From positions 109,071 through 173,070 of the forward strand of contig JBATUR010000035.1 of the NCBI GenBank assembly GCA_049671305.1: 64,000 bases of DNA, given 5' to 3'. Every line of letters begins with the position of its first letter. Positions within the stretch are counted from its first letter, which is position 1. A program made the position numbers and the translations under genes. A model generated the notes under the pieces. That model was given only the letters and a program-made list of their open reading frames with translations. It was not told the DNA's origin and ran no database searches. This document shows, in pieces, positions 28,473-37,848 of the stretch. Origin of the DNA: CADCTM01 sp049671305 (GTDB lineage Bacteria > Cyanobacteriota > Cyanobacteriia > Cyanobacteriales > Coleofasciculaceae).

Positions 28473-28784
28473 ATGAGTCCGCTAAAAAAAACTTATGTTC
28501 TCAAGCTTTATGTTGCAGGCAACACACCTCATTCAGTTAAGGCTTTAAGAACTCTGAAAACGATCCTTGAACAAGAATTTCAAGGAGTTTACGCTCTCAA
28601 AGTTATTGATGTTCTCAAAAATCCCCAGCTAGCGGAAGAAGATAAAATTTTGGCAACTCCAACTTTGTCAAAAGTCTTACCGCCTCCTGTCCGAAAAATC
28701 ATCGGTGACCTTTCTGATCGAGAAAAAGTTTTAATTGGATTAGATCTTTTGTATGAAGAACTTAAGGAAGAAGAGGAGGCTTAA
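28473..28784 (+). CDS. kaiB: Circadian clock protein KaiB
   Basis: 103 residues, the normal length. It starts with the family block YVLKLYVAGNTPHSVKALRT and continues KVIDVLKNPQLAEEDKILAT then PTLSKVLPPPVRKIIGDLS, which is almost invariant. KaiB is a fold-switching thioredoxin-like protein that binds the KaiC CI ring during the night and captures KaiA. It lies 136 bases after kaiA and 83 before kaiC. The acidic tail EELKEEEEA is typical. Confidence 0.98.
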   Translation: MSPLKKTYVLKLYVAGNTPHSVKALRTLKTILEQEFQGVYALKVIDVLKNPQLAEEDKILATPTLSKVLPPPVRKIIGDLSDREKVLIGLDLLYEELKEEEEA

Positions 28785-28867
28785 GCGCATCATTTGTAAA
28801 ACAATCATCAACTAATAATCCTTTGTCTTTAATCCAGACTGCCTTGTTTTGAAACCTATCCTTTTTT

Positions 28868-30439
28868 GTGACGACAGATATGAATCGAATTAATTCAAAT
28901 GAGCAAAAACCAGACGAGTTGGAAACAATAGGAGTCCAAAAAATTCTCACAATGATTGAGGGGTTTGATGATATCACTCATGGTGGACTACCCAAAGGTC
29001 GTACTACTTTGATTAGCGGAACCTCCGGCACTGGTAAAACTTTGTTCGCAGCTCAATTTCTCTACAATGGCATTAGTCTTTTTGATGAAGCGGGAGTTTT
29101 TGTAACATTTGAAGAATCCCCGACAGATATTATCAAAAATGCCTATAGTTTTGGCTGGGATTTACAGAAACTGATCAATGAAGGTAAGCTGTTTATTTTA
29201 GATGCTTCTCCTGATCCGGAGGGACAAGAAGTTGTTGGTAATTTCGATCTTTCAGCCTTAATTGAACGTATTCAATATGCAATTCGTAAATACAAAGCTA
29301 AACGAGTTTCTATTGACTCCATTACGGCAATATTTCAACAATATGAGGCTGCTTCTGTTGTTAGGAGAGAAATTTTTCGCTTAGTGGCACGCCTCAAATT
29401 AGTGGGTGTAACTACCGTAATGACAACCGAAAGAGTTGAAGAATATGGTCCGGTTGCTCGCTTTGGAGTTGAAGAATTTGTCTCGGATAATGTGGTAATT
29501 GTTCGTAATGTTTTGGAAGGAGAAAGACGACGCCGCACAATGGAAGTCCTCAAGCTACGTGGTACAACTCACATGAAAGGAGAATACCCGTTTACGATGA
29601 CTAATTATGGCATTAATATTTTCCCATTAGGAGCAATGCGTTTGACTCAACGTTCTTCTAATGTGCGGGTTTCTTCTGGAGTGCCAGCACTTGATAAAAT
29701 GTGCGGTGGTGGGTTTTTTAAAGATTCGATTATTCTGGCAACTGGTGCAACAGGAACTGGTAAAACTTTATTAGTTAGTAAGTTTATTCAGGATGCTTGT
29801 TTGAAAGGTGATCGGGCAATTTTGTTTGCTTATGAAGAATCTCGCGCCCAGCTTTCTCGTAATGCTTCTTCTTGGGGTATTGATTTTGAAGAATTAGAAC
29901 AACAAGGTCTTTTGAAGATTCTTTGCACTTATCCGGAGTCATCAGGATTAGAAGACCATTTGCAAATTATTAAGTCAGAAATTGCCGAGTTTAAACCTTG
30001 CCGCATTGCCATAGATTCGCTTTCGGCTTTGGCGCGGGGTGTGAGTAATAATGCTTTTCGGCAGTTTGTAATTGGTGTTACGGGTTATGCCAAACAAGAA
30101 GAAATTACCGGATTTTTTACGAATACAACTGACCAGTTTATGGGTTCTAATTCGATTACAGATTCCCATATTTCGACGATTACTGATACAATTTTGATGC
30201 TACAATATGTAGAGATTCGAGGCGAAATGTCCCGCGCTCTTAATGTATTTAAAATGCGTGGTTCTTGGCATGATACGGGAATTCGTGAGTATGTGATTAG
30301 CCAAGATGGACCGGAGATTAAAGACTCGTTCCGCAACTATGAACGGATTATTAGTGGTTCTCCAACTCGCATTGGTTTTGATGAAAAGAATGAACTTTCT
30401 CGAATTGTGCAAGGAGTGCGGGATAAGTCTTTAGATTAA
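28868..30439 (+). CDS. kaiC: Circadian clock ATPase/kinase KaiC
   Basis: 523 residues from GTG at 28868; an ATG at 28880 is an alternative giving 519. Two RecA-like domains are present. CI has Walker A GTSGTGKT at 51-58 and catalytic Glu pair at 82-83. CII has Walker A GATGTGKT and the phospho-sites Ser436 and Thr437 in DSHISTITD, matching S431/T432 of Synechococcus with an offset of five. The C-terminal A-loop/tail ends in IVQGVRDKSLD, the KaiA-binding region. All clock-critical residues are intact, so a functional Kai oscillator is expected. Confidence 0.98.
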   Translation: MTTDMNRINSNEQKPDELETIGVQKILTMIEGFDDITHGGLPKGRTTLISGTSGTGKTLFAAQFLYNGISLFDEAGVFVTFEESPTDIIKNAYSFGWDLQKLINEGKLFILDASPDPEGQEVVGNFDLSALIERIQYAIRKYKAKRVSIDSITAIFQQYEAASVVRREIFRLVARLKLVGVTTVMTTERVEEYGPVARFGVEEFVSDNVVIVRNVLEGERRRRTMEVLKLRGTTHMKGEYPFTMTNYGINIFPLGAMRLTQRSSNVRVSSGVPALDKMCGGGFFKDSIILATGATGTGKTLLVSKFIQDACLKGDRAILFAYEESRAQLSRNASSWGIDFEELEQQGLLKILCTYPESSGLEDHLQIIKSEIAEFKPCRIAIDSLSALARGVSNNAFRQFVIGVTGYAKQEEITGFFTNTTDQFMGSNSITDSHISTITDTILMLQYVEIRGEMSRALNVFKMRGSWHDTGIREYVISQDGPEIKDSFRNYERIISGSPTRIGFDEKNELSRIVQGVRDKSLD

Positions 30440-30449
30440 GGATTTGGCG

Positions 30450-30489
30450 GGAGGAAGCGCTGCTGTCTAAAAAAGACTGCCTTTCCTCC
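30450..30489 (+). terminator. Possible terminator after kaiC
   Basis: Arms GGAGGAA (30450-30456) and TTCCTCC (30483-30489) close over an inner part that can pair GTCT with AGAC, followed by a weak T-rich TTCTTG. It starts 10 bases after the kaiC stop. Position supports it, strength is modest. Confidence 0.5.
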
Positions 30490-30570
30490 TTCTTGTGATT
30501 CAGTCAATAGGTAAATTACGTAGGAACTAAAAGCGAGCTGCGCTTTACTATTGCAAACGGCAATCTGCAT

Positions 30571-32163
30571 TCAGCAAGTAATCAATGGCTCAAGTATTGG
30601 TTTGCACTCATCAAAACAATCAAATCTACTGTTATCTTCTCTTAGCCAGCAGACAGCAATGCGCCGATCGAGGAGTAAGTAGTCTTTTAACCAAGCCGGA
30701 GCATCAGGAAATTGCTGTAAAACAATTACTAAAACTGCATTTTTTTTGATTTGTCCACTCCGAAAGTATCGATAACGATACTCATATAATTGACTTACAG
30801 CTTTTCTAACTTGCTCAACAATAATAGAATTATCACTGCTTTTCATTTCAAATAGAAAAGTTAATCCTTCAGAGATATCAGTATCAAAGTATGGTAAATT
30901 TTGCTCTTCAAGATATGTCCTTTCAAGAGTAAAGCCGCCTTGATAAATTTGATTTATATTCTCCAAATCTACTCCCACATCTATTAAATCTGTTTCCCAA
31001 GGTTCCAATCCAGCCTGTTCAATACAGTCTCTCATCTTTTGCACTAGCAGATCGTGCCAAGCATTTCTTCGCTCTCGTAATATCTTTGTAGATTCAGGGT
31101 CAATAGCTTGAGCTTGTCTGTGTTGGTTTGATCTTTTTCTGGAGCCTGTTTCAATTTTTCTAGGCAATGGCAGCAAAGAAGGCTGTAAAGGAGTTGTAGA
31201 TTGAACTACTAAAGTTTCAGGCGGCGGTAACGTCTGGCTGATAGTAATTTCTCCTGCTATTTCTTTTACTTCTTGGGCAGAGAGTGTTTTGTAGGCATCA
31301 AAGTAGTTTGCCCAACCTCCAGAAATTAGCACTTGGCAAATTTGATCTATATTAGTGCATTGATTAAAATCTCCAAAAAAGTAATCTAAAGATTTAATAG
31401 CTGCAATTTGGAGATCGCGATTGCGATTTAGTACATAGTCACTATATGGATAAAGTCTTAAATTATTACCTCGCTCTACTTTTAAAAGCCCAGTTGCCTC
31501 TAGAAAAGCAAATCTTTTTTCACCTTGGACTATAGGAAACCGAAGATTATTATATTTATTTAAAGCTTCAGTTACTTGTTCAATTGATGCAAACGGATTA
31601 CTTCTTAAGTCTTGACAATTTACTAAGCTGTAAATTTCTTCTGGCATAACTAATATTTCATCTTGAAGACAGCCTTGTAAACGAGCTTTAGCCTCAAAAA
31701 TCTTTAGAATCAAACGAAGTGGACTGACTCGATAGCCATTAATAATTAGAGCTAGAGTCATCTGTTGGGTTTGATGTTCTAAGTTAAGACCACTTCTGGT
31801 GTATTGCTGCCCTCGACCATCTAATCTTTGATAAAGGCTTAACTGAAGCCTACAAAAGGCTTCAACGTTTGGTTCGTCCCCAATTAAGTAACGACGAGCC
31901 GTTTCACTTATGTGACACTTCCAGATACCTTCTTCCCAGACAATACGTCCTACTCCCAGTATTGATATATATATGGAGTAAATATCTCTAAAAGGAGAGC
32001 GTGCCGCTGTTGGAGACAAGAAGTTTAGTGCCTGATCAAATCTCTCTCTGTTAAAGGTTTGATTATCAAAAGACTGAAAAACATAAGCTAACTTTACTAT
32101 TTTTCTCTTCCAATCTTCCAGATCAGATGCATGAATTTTATGACTAAATAAATCATTCAACAT
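30571..32163 (-). CDS. Probable type II restriction endonuclease, PD-(D/E)XK-like C-terminus
   Basis: 530 residues, not a named family I recognise. The N-terminal two thirds are helical and may include winged-helix modules (for example ALNKYNNLRFPIVQGEKRF then FLEATGLLKVERGNNLRLY). The C-terminus has DTDISEGLTFLFEMKSSD then IIVEQVRKAVSQLYEYRYRY, the E-x-K core and following helix of PD-(D/E)XK nucleases, with possible acidic residues upstream (TDLIDVGVDLEN). It lies 11 bases downstream of a cytosine-5 DNA methyltransferase on the same strand, the usual restriction-modification arrangement. Recognition sequence and cleavage are unknown; a non-nuclease helper is the main alternative. Confidence 0.65.
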   Translation of the reverse strand: MLNDLFSHKIHASDLEDWKRKIVKLAYVFQSFDNQTFNRERFDQALNFLSPTAARSPFRDIYSIYISILGVGRIVWEEGIWKCHISETARRYLIGDEPNVEAFCRLQLSLYQRLDGRGQQYTRSGLNLEHQTQQMTLALIINGYRVSPLRLILKIFEAKARLQGCLQDEILVMPEEIYSLVNCQDLRSNPFASIEQVTEALNKYNNLRFPIVQGEKRFAFLEATGLLKVERGNNLRLYPYSDYVLNRNRDLQIAAIKSLDYFFGDFNQCTNIDQICQVLISGGWANYFDAYKTLSAQEVKEIAGEITISQTLPPPETLVVQSTTPLQPSLLPLPRKIETGSRKRSNQHRQAQAIDPESTKILRERRNAWHDLLVQKMRDCIEQAGLEPWETDLIDVGVDLENINQIYQGGFTLERTYLEEQNLPYFDTDISEGLTFLFEMKSSDNSIIVEQVRKAVSQLYEYRYRYFRSGQIKKNAVLVIVLQQFPDAPAWLKDYLLLDRRIAVCWLREDNSRFDCFDECKPILEPLITC

Positions 32164-32174
32164 TGCTATAAATT

Positions 32175-33353
32175 TTATAAATAATCTAAGCCTAAATACT
32201 GAATTGCGTCTTCATAAGTAAGGGTTACTGAATCGTCAAATAGGTATCTGCGTATATGTGCAGCCAACAACGCAGCAAAAAGTGCAGGTACAGCATTTCC
32301 TACCTGCCGAATAGGATGTCTGCTTGTTCCGCTAAATACCCAGAAATCCGGAAAAGTCTGCATTCTAGCTGACTCCCTTGGTGTGACTTCGCGAGGAGTA
32401 TAAGGATGTATATGACCCTTTCCACCCCCAGCATCAGAACCTACTACAATAGTAAAGCTTGGACGTTTAGGATCTAGTTTGTTGATACGGGTTTTTGGGT
32501 CGCGTTGTCCAAGTTTTAGTGAAGCATAGCGTTCAATAATAGCTTGACTATGGACTCTACCTTTATGGTTAGGAATATCAATTTCTTCAGGTTCCCCTAA
32601 CCCCGTTAAAGCCTCTCCTACTGTTCTGTATGGCTTCAGTATTCCGCCTGGAGAGCTATCTTCATTAGAGCCATAACTTGGTGTCATTGGTGGAACTGTT
32701 TTACCATTACTGCTACCAATGATGAAAATTCTTCTCCTAAACTGAGGAATACCGAAATCAGCTATTTCATAATCATGAACTGAAATAGAATACTTACCAT
32801 TTAAACTAAGACTTTGGCAAAGTTCATTTAAGACAATCGCTTGTTTATAAGTCTTTAACCCAGATACATTCTCCAAGACAAAATTTTTAGGTTCGAGTTC
32901 TTTGATAATCCTTACAAATTCCCAGAGAAGCGTTCCTCTAGCATCATCCAATCCTTGGCGTTTTCCAAAAACTGAAAAAGCTTGACAAGGCGGACCACCA
33001 TAAACTAGACCAACCTCCTTTTTTTCAATACCAGCAGCAGTCAAAATTCTTTGACCACTTACATTATTTATATCATCTTCAATTACAGTGGCTTCTCTTA
33101 AAAAAGAGTGTAAGCCTGTTTTGCTGCCAACGTCTCGATTTGTTCTTAAAGTAATACAGGAGTGTTCATCTTTTTCAACACAGCATCGTGTTGAAAAACC
33201 TGCTACCTCAAAACCGAGATCCATGCCACCTGCACCAGTAAAAAGACTAACAGAAGGAATTGGCTTAAAGGAGGAGCGTAGTAATGATTTATACTTCGTC
33301 TTCCCATTATTGGTACATAAGTTGTCATTACTTTGAAGGTCGTTAAGGAGCAT
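32175..33353 (-). CDS. DNA (cytosine-5) methyltransferase
   Basis: 392 residues with the ordered C5-methyltransferase motifs: I in VSLFTGAGGMDLGFEVAGF, IV with catalytic Cys in GGPPCQAFSVFG, VI in ENVSGL, VIII in QFRRRIFIIG, IX in ESARMQTFPDF and X in RQVGNAVPALFA. The target recognition domain lies between VIII and IX, about 215-320. It methylates cytosine at C5 within a sequence that cannot be predicted here. The first gene of a two-gene unit with the probable endonuclease. Inserted between kaiC and the DUF429 gene, it is probably horizontally acquired. Confidence 0.95.
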   Translation of the reverse strand: MLLNDLQSNDNLCTNNGKTKYKSLLRSSFKPIPSVSLFTGAGGMDLGFEVAGFSTRCCVEKDEHSCITLRTNRDVGSKTGLHSFLREATVIEDDINNVSGQRILTAAGIEKKEVGLVYGGPPCQAFSVFGKRQGLDDARGTLLWEFVRIIKELEPKNFVLENVSGLKTYKQAIVLNELCQSLSLNGKYSISVHDYEIADFGIPQFRRRIFIIGSSNGKTVPPMTPSYGSNEDSSPGGILKPYRTVGEALTGLGEPEEIDIPNHKGRVHSQAIIERYASLKLGQRDPKTRINKLDPKRPSFTIVVGSDAGGGKGHIHPYTPREVTPRESARMQTFPDFWVFSGTSRHPIRQVGNAVPALFAALLAAHIRRYLFDDSVTLTYEDAIQYLGLDYL

Positions 33354-33495
33354 TCCTAGAAAATGTGAGTATTGTTTGTTAAAGTATCCTGTAGACTATA
33401 TACCTTAAATGAATTTAGTTGAGATTGCCTATTTGTAAACCTTTCCTCCTGCCCTAGACCTTTCCGCCTCTTTGCTTCCATAACCTAACTCGAAA

Positions 33496-34236
33496 ATGAA
33501 ATTCATCGGCATTGACCTCGGCTGGAGTTCTGGCGCCAGTGGCTTATGCTGCCTAGAATGGTCAAACCAATCTCTAAACCTTTTAGATTTAAACCACCAA
33601 CTAGCCACAACCAACATACTTAATTGGCTAGATAATTGGGCTCCACCAACCCAACCTGCAATCATTGCCGTAGACGCCCCTACCCTCATCCCCAACCTCA
33701 CGGGAATGCGCCTACCCGACAAACTCACTCACAAACATTTTGGGCGCTATCATGCTGGCTGTTATCCCGCCAACTTGGGACGCCCTTTTGCCCAACGCAC
33801 GGTAGAATTTGGTCTAAGTCTAGAAGCGCGAGGTTTCCAACACGCACCTACAATCACGCCGCAAGCATTAGGGCGCTATCAAATCGAAGTCTTTCCTCAT
33901 CCGGCAATGGTGCATTTATTTGATTTAACTCGCATTCTTAAATACAAAAAAGGCAAACTCGCAGAACGTCGATTAGAACTAATCAAACTACGTCAATATA
34001 TCCTTGATATTTTACCCAGCTTAGAACCGAGTTTGAGCTGCAATTTGCCCGAAATTCCCACCACAGGCATTGCCCTGAAAGCCGTGGAAGATCAACTAGA
34101 TAGCTTGATTTGTGGCTATGTCGCCGCCCATTGGTGGTATTGGGGTATTGAGCGCAACTTGGTACTCGGTGATGCGACAACTGGCTATATTGTTGTGCCT
34201 GCACCAAACTCAAAGGTAATCAGTGTGGCAAAATGA
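33496..34236 (+). CDS. DUF429 family protein
   Basis: 246 residues starting MKFIGIDLGWSSGASGLCCL, an RNase H-like opening with GIDLGW. Family marks are AVDAPTLIPNLTGMRLPDK, HAGCYPANLGRPFA, and YQIEVFPHPAMVHLF. DUF429 proteins are predicted to have an RNase H-like fold and are sometimes called predicted nucleases; no activity is established. The end overlaps the longest chlI frame by 14 bases, but the likely chlI start at 34274 does not overlap. Confidence 0.85.
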   Translation: MKFIGIDLGWSSGASGLCCLEWSNQSLNLLDLNHQLATTNILNWLDNWAPPTQPAIIAVDAPTLIPNLTGMRLPDKLTHKHFGRYHAGCYPANLGRPFAQRTVEFGLSLEARGFQHAPTITPQALGRYQIEVFPHPAMVHLFDLTRILKYKKGKLAERRLELIKLRQYILDILPSLEPSLSCNLPEIPTTGIALKAVEDQLDSLICGYVAAHWWYWGIERNLVLGDATTGYIVVPAPNSKVISVAK

Positions 34237-34273
34237 AAAGCGTAACAAAAAATTAATATCAGGTAATACTATA

Positions 34274-35353
34274 GTGAGTCCGACAGCCCCAGCCCCTAAC
34301 CGCCGCCTGGTTTTTCCCTTTACTGCCATTGTCGGTCAAGAAGAGATGAAACTGGCTTTACTTTTAAATGTGATTGACCCAAAAATCGGTGGTGTGATGA
34401 TTATGGGCGATCGCGGTACGGGCAAATCTACCACAATTCGTGCCTTAGCTGACCTGTTGCCAGAAATTGATGTGGTTGCTGATGATCCTTTTAATGCTGA
34501 CCCCAATGAACCGGATGAAATGGGCGGCGATGCACAAAATAGGGCAAGTGTCAAGAAAAAAGTGCCAATGGTCGATCTACCTTTAGGTGCGACTGAAGAC
34601 AGAGTGTGCGGCACGATTGATATTGAAAAAGCCTTATCTGAAGGCGTGAAAGCTTTTGAACCAGGGCTTTTGGCGAAGGCAAATCGCGGTATTCTGTATG
34701 TAGATGAAGTGAATTTGTTGGATGACCACTTAGTTGATGTGCTGCTAGACTCGGCGGCGAGTGGTTGGAATACGGTAGAACGAGAAGGCATTTCAATTCG
34801 ACATCCGGCACGCTTTGTGTTGGTGGGTTCCGGCAACCCAGAAGAAGGTGAGTTGCGTCCGCAGTTACTGGATCGCTTTGGAATGCACGCAGAAATTAGA
34901 ACCGTCAAAGAGCCAGCTTTGCGCGTAGAAATTGTAGAGCAACGGGCAGATTTTGACCAAAATCCTCCAGAATTTCTGCAAAAACACCAACCTGAGCAGG
35001 AAGCTATGCAAGAAAAAATTGTCATGGCACAAGAGCTGTTGCCGAAGGTGGAGATGGATTACGATCAGCGGGTGAAGATTTCTCAGGTTTGCTCAGAACT
35101 TGATGTGGATGGGCTGCGGGGTGATATTGTGACTAATCGAGCAGCAAAAGCGATCGCGGCTTTGGAAGGACGCAACGAGGTTACAGTAGATGATATCCGC
35201 CGTGTGATTACTTTGTGTCTGCGTCATCGCTTGCGGAAAGATCCCTTAGAATCAATTGATTCCGGTTTTAAGGTGGAAAAAGTCTTTAGCCGCATTTTTG
35301 GCTTGGAGGCGTCAACTGAAACTGCCACTGCCACAGCAAATGGTCTGCGTTAA
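34274..35353 (+). CDS. chlI: Magnesium chelatase ATPase subunit ChlI
   Basis: 359 residues from the GTG at 34274, which gives the usual short N-terminus before RRLVFPFTAIVGQEEMKLAL; an upstream GTG at 34223 is in frame. The AAA+ module has Walker A GDRGTGKST, Walker B GILYVDEVNLLDDHL and the ChlI insertion FNADPNEPDEMG. ChlI hexamers hydrolyse ATP to drive insertion of Mg into protoporphyrin IX, the first committed step to chlorophyll, with ChlD and ChlH encoded elsewhere. No second chelatase subunit is nearby. Confidence 0.97.
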   Translation: MSPTAPAPNRRLVFPFTAIVGQEEMKLALLLNVIDPKIGGVMIMGDRGTGKSTTIRALADLLPEIDVVADDPFNADPNEPDEMGGDAQNRASVKKKVPMVDLPLGATEDRVCGTIDIEKALSEGVKAFEPGLLAKANRGILYVDEVNLLDDHLVDVLLDSAASGWNTVEREGISIRHPARFVLVGSGNPEEGELRPQLLDRFGMHAEIRTVKEPALRVEIVEQRADFDQNPPEFLQKHQPEQEAMQEKIVMAQELLPKVEMDYDQRVKISQVCSELDVDGLRGDIVTNRAAKAIAALEGRNEVTVDDIRRVITLCLRHRLRKDPLESIDSGFKVEKVFSRIFGLEASTETATATANGLR

Positions 35354-35411
35354 TTTGACGTTTACTGATGGGTATTGAGAAGCGATTTTTAACCTTTGAA
35401 CCTGGTCTAAA

Positions 35412-36194
35412 ATGACTGAGCCATTGATTGAACTCAAGCAAATCAGCAAATCATTTGGTAATAATGTCATTTTAGATCAAGTCGATTTGACAATTTATCG
35501 CGGCGAGGCACTGGCAATTATTGGTCCTTCTGGCACGGGAAAATCGACAATTTTGCGAATTATTGCCGGTTTAACGGCGCCAGATAGTGGTGAAGTTTAT
35601 ATACAAGGACAAAAGCGGGTTGGTTTAATTGAAGATGGCGAAGATCCTGTTGGTATTGGTATGGTGTTTCAGCAGGCGGCGTTGTTTGACTCTTTAACTG
35701 TGGAGCAAAATGTTGGTTTTTTGCTGTATCAGCATTCTCGATTATCGCGAAAAAAGATTCAGGAATTGGTGCAGCAAAAATTGGAAATGGTGGGATTATC
35801 AGGAATAGGCGATCGCTTACCGTCTGAGTTATCGGGAGGTATGCGTAAACGTGTTAGTTTTGCTCGTGCGATTATGTCTAATCCTGATAATCCTAAAGAC
35901 AATCCCGAAGTTTTATTGTACGATGAGCCAACTGCCGGACTTGACCCGATCGCCTCGACGGTAATTGAAGATTTAGTGCGGGAGTTACACTGTCAAGAGC
36001 GAGGTTGTGGCACTTATGTGATGGTGACGCATCAACAAAGTACAATTCGCCGCACGGCTGATGTGGTTGTGTTTCTTTACAAAGGCAAGGTACAGTGGCA
36101 AGGCAGCGTTAGTGAAGTTGACGCTACAGATAATCCTTTAGTTCGACAATTTTTTAGTGCTAGTGTGACAGGACCAATTCAGGTCGTTGGTTAG
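35412..36194 (+). CDS. Mla-type ABC transporter ATP-binding protein
   Basis: 260 residues. Walker A is GPSGTGKST, the signature is ELSGGMRKRVSFARAI and Walker B is LLYDEPTAGLDPI. The methionine-containing LSGGM signature and the pairing with an MCE protein gene mark the MlaF/TGD3 group, which powers lipid transport between membranes. The permease (MlaE/TGD1 type) is not in the window, which is common in cyanobacteria. The MCE protein gene is 111 bases downstream. Confidence 0.93.
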   Translation: MTEPLIELKQISKSFGNNVILDQVDLTIYRGEALAIIGPSGTGKSTILRIIAGLTAPDSGEVYIQGQKRVGLIEDGEDPVGIGMVFQQAALFDSLTVEQNVGFLLYQHSRLSRKKIQELVQQKLEMVGLSGIGDRLPSELSGGMRKRVSFARAIMSNPDNPKDNPEVLLYDEPTAGLDPIASTVIEDLVRELHCQERGCGTYVMVTHQQSTIRRTADVVVFLYKGKVQWQGSVSEVDATDNPLVRQFFSASVTGPIQVVG

Positions 36195-36305
36195 GATAAG
36201 TATTAAGGCAGGCTTGATGATACATACGGTTATTTGTCCTTGATTATTAGTTATTGATACAAGGGCAAACAACTGAAAGTTATATCATTATCAGAAGGAG
36301 GAATT

Positions 36306-37742
36306 ATGCGATCGCGAACGATTAGAGAAGGCTCCGTTGGATTACTAATTCTCGTGGGAATAGCTGTATTTGCTGGATTAGTTTTATGGTTACGGGGTTG
36401 GGCTTTTGGCAATCGTAACTACAAATTTATCCTCAACTTTACCGATGTTGCTGGCATGAAAGCCGGCGCTTCAGTACGCTATCGCGGCGTCGCAGTTGGC
36501 AAAATCTCCCAAGTTAAAGCCGCAACAAACGGAGTTGATGCCACAGTTGAAATTACGCCGGCTGATTTATTAATTCCCCGCAATTCCTTGTTTGAAGCCA
36601 ATCAATCGGGTTTAATTGGCGAAACGTCGATTGATATTACACCCCTAAAACCTTTACCAAGCAGTGCCCAATCTCTCAATCCTTTGGCTTCAAATTGTAA
36701 TCCTGAACTGATTATTTGTAATAATAATCGTCTTAATGGCAACATCGGCGTCAGTTTTTATGAACTGCTAAGAAATTCGATTCGTCTGTCTAATGCTTAT
36801 AGCGATCCAGCCTTTATTACTAACATTAATACCTTAACTAAAAATGCCTCGGTTGCCGCATCTGGCGCAGCACAACTTACAAGTGAATTAACTTTATTAT
36901 CTCGTTCAGCGCGGCAACAATTGGGCAGCTTTTCGGAAGCGGCAAATTCTGTTAGCAATGCGGCAAATCAAAGTACCAAGCAACTTAGTGTTGCCGCAAA
37001 TCGCATTGGTGATACTGCCGAGAAATTTGGCACAACTGCAGGGCAACTTGATCAACTAATTAGTTCCGCGAATGATTTGGTAGTCACAAATCGCGGTACT
37101 TTGGTGGGAACTTTGGATAGTGTCAAGCAAACCAGCGATCAATTACGGGGACTTTTAGGTAGCTTAACGACAACAGCAAATCAGGCAAATTCTACTGTTG
37201 GTTTGCTAAATTCCGCTGTTGGAAAAGCGAATATTGGCGCAGTCGTGAATAATTTAGAAACTCTTTCAGCTAATGCTGCTCAAGCTTCGGGAAATTTACG
37301 AGATATCACGACTTCTTTTAATAATCCTACCAATATTACTCTACTACAACAAACCTTAGATTCGGCTCGTTTAACTTTTGAAAATACCCAAAAAATCACC
37401 TCTGATTTAGATGAATTAACTGGTGATCCAGCATTTCGAGAAAATGTAAAAAGGTTAGTTAATGGTTTAGGTAAATTGGTATCTTCAACTGAGCAATTGC
37501 AACAACAAGTCCAGGTTGCTGAGACTGTAGAACCTGTGCGGGCAGCGCTGAATAAAGCAGTAACTCAAAGGAATTCTGCACCCGTGGCAACTCAATCTCA
37601 GCCAAAAGTTGAGCAGACGCCAATTACATCAACGAAGATACAGCAACAATTAGTGCTTTTTCCCCCAGCCCCCAAAAAGCCCTTGCCCAGAGCAATTCCT
37701 CAGCCATTTGCTAATAATGAGAATGAGCAACAAGCACATTGA
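36306..37742 (+). CDS. MCE/MlaD-family lipid transport protein
   Basis: 478 residues. The start is set by a strong AAGGAGG five bases before the ATG; a HIP1 octamer overlaps codons 1-4. One N-terminal membrane anchor (about 12-32) precedes the MCE domain (about 38-115), with DVAGMKAGASVRYRGVAVGK and DLLIPRNSLFEANQSGLIGE. A long helical, Ser/Asn/Ala-rich region (about 170-420) follows and a Pro-rich tail. MCE proteins form hexameric channels for lipids across the periplasm. It forms a unit with the upstream ATPase. Confidence 0.93.
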   Translation: MRSRTIREGSVGLLILVGIAVFAGLVLWLRGWAFGNRNYKFILNFTDVAGMKAGASVRYRGVAVGKISQVKAATNGVDATVEITPADLLIPRNSLFEANQSGLIGETSIDITPLKPLPSSAQSLNPLASNCNPELIICNNNRLNGNIGVSFYELLRNSIRLSNAYSDPAFITNINTLTKNASVAASGAAQLTSELTLLSRSARQQLGSFSEAANSVSNAANQSTKQLSVAANRIGDTAEKFGTTAGQLDQLISSANDLVVTNRGTLVGTLDSVKQTSDQLRGLLGSLTTTANQANSTVGLLNSAVGKANIGAVVNNLETLSANAAQASGNLRDITTSFNNPTNITLLQQTLDSARLTFENTQKITSDLDELTGDPAFRENVKRLVNGLGKLVSSTEQLQQQVQVAETVEPVRAALNKAVTQRNSAPVATQSQPKVEQTPITSTKIQQQLVLFPPAPKKPLPRAIPQPFANNENEQQAH

Positions 37743-37787
37743 GAATTAAGCAATAGATAGCAACTCTAAATCAGTCGTTAAGGAGAA

Positions 37788-37816
37788 ATCCCCGACTTCT
37801 TGAAGAAGTCGGGGAT
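37788..37816. repeat. REP-like palindrome
   Basis: Perfect 14-base arms ATCCCCGACTTCTT and AAGAAGTCGGGGAT around a single G. This CCCCGACTTCTT-type palindrome is one I know as a frequent dispersed intergenic element in filamentous cyanobacteria. It lies between the convergent MCE and DUF3288 genes and may also terminate transcription. Confidence 0.85.
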
Positions 37817-37848
37817 CTGTGACTTATGATTATTAATTCAAAATTAAA

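Noticed and set aside
30571..33353. Abortive-infection or other named defence system
   Set aside because: Only a methyltransferase and one nuclease-like protein are present; no further genes of the known multi-gene systems are adjacent.
33429..33728. Minus-strand frame over the start of the DUF429 gene
   Set aside because: Antisense shadow; the plus strand has a clear family start.
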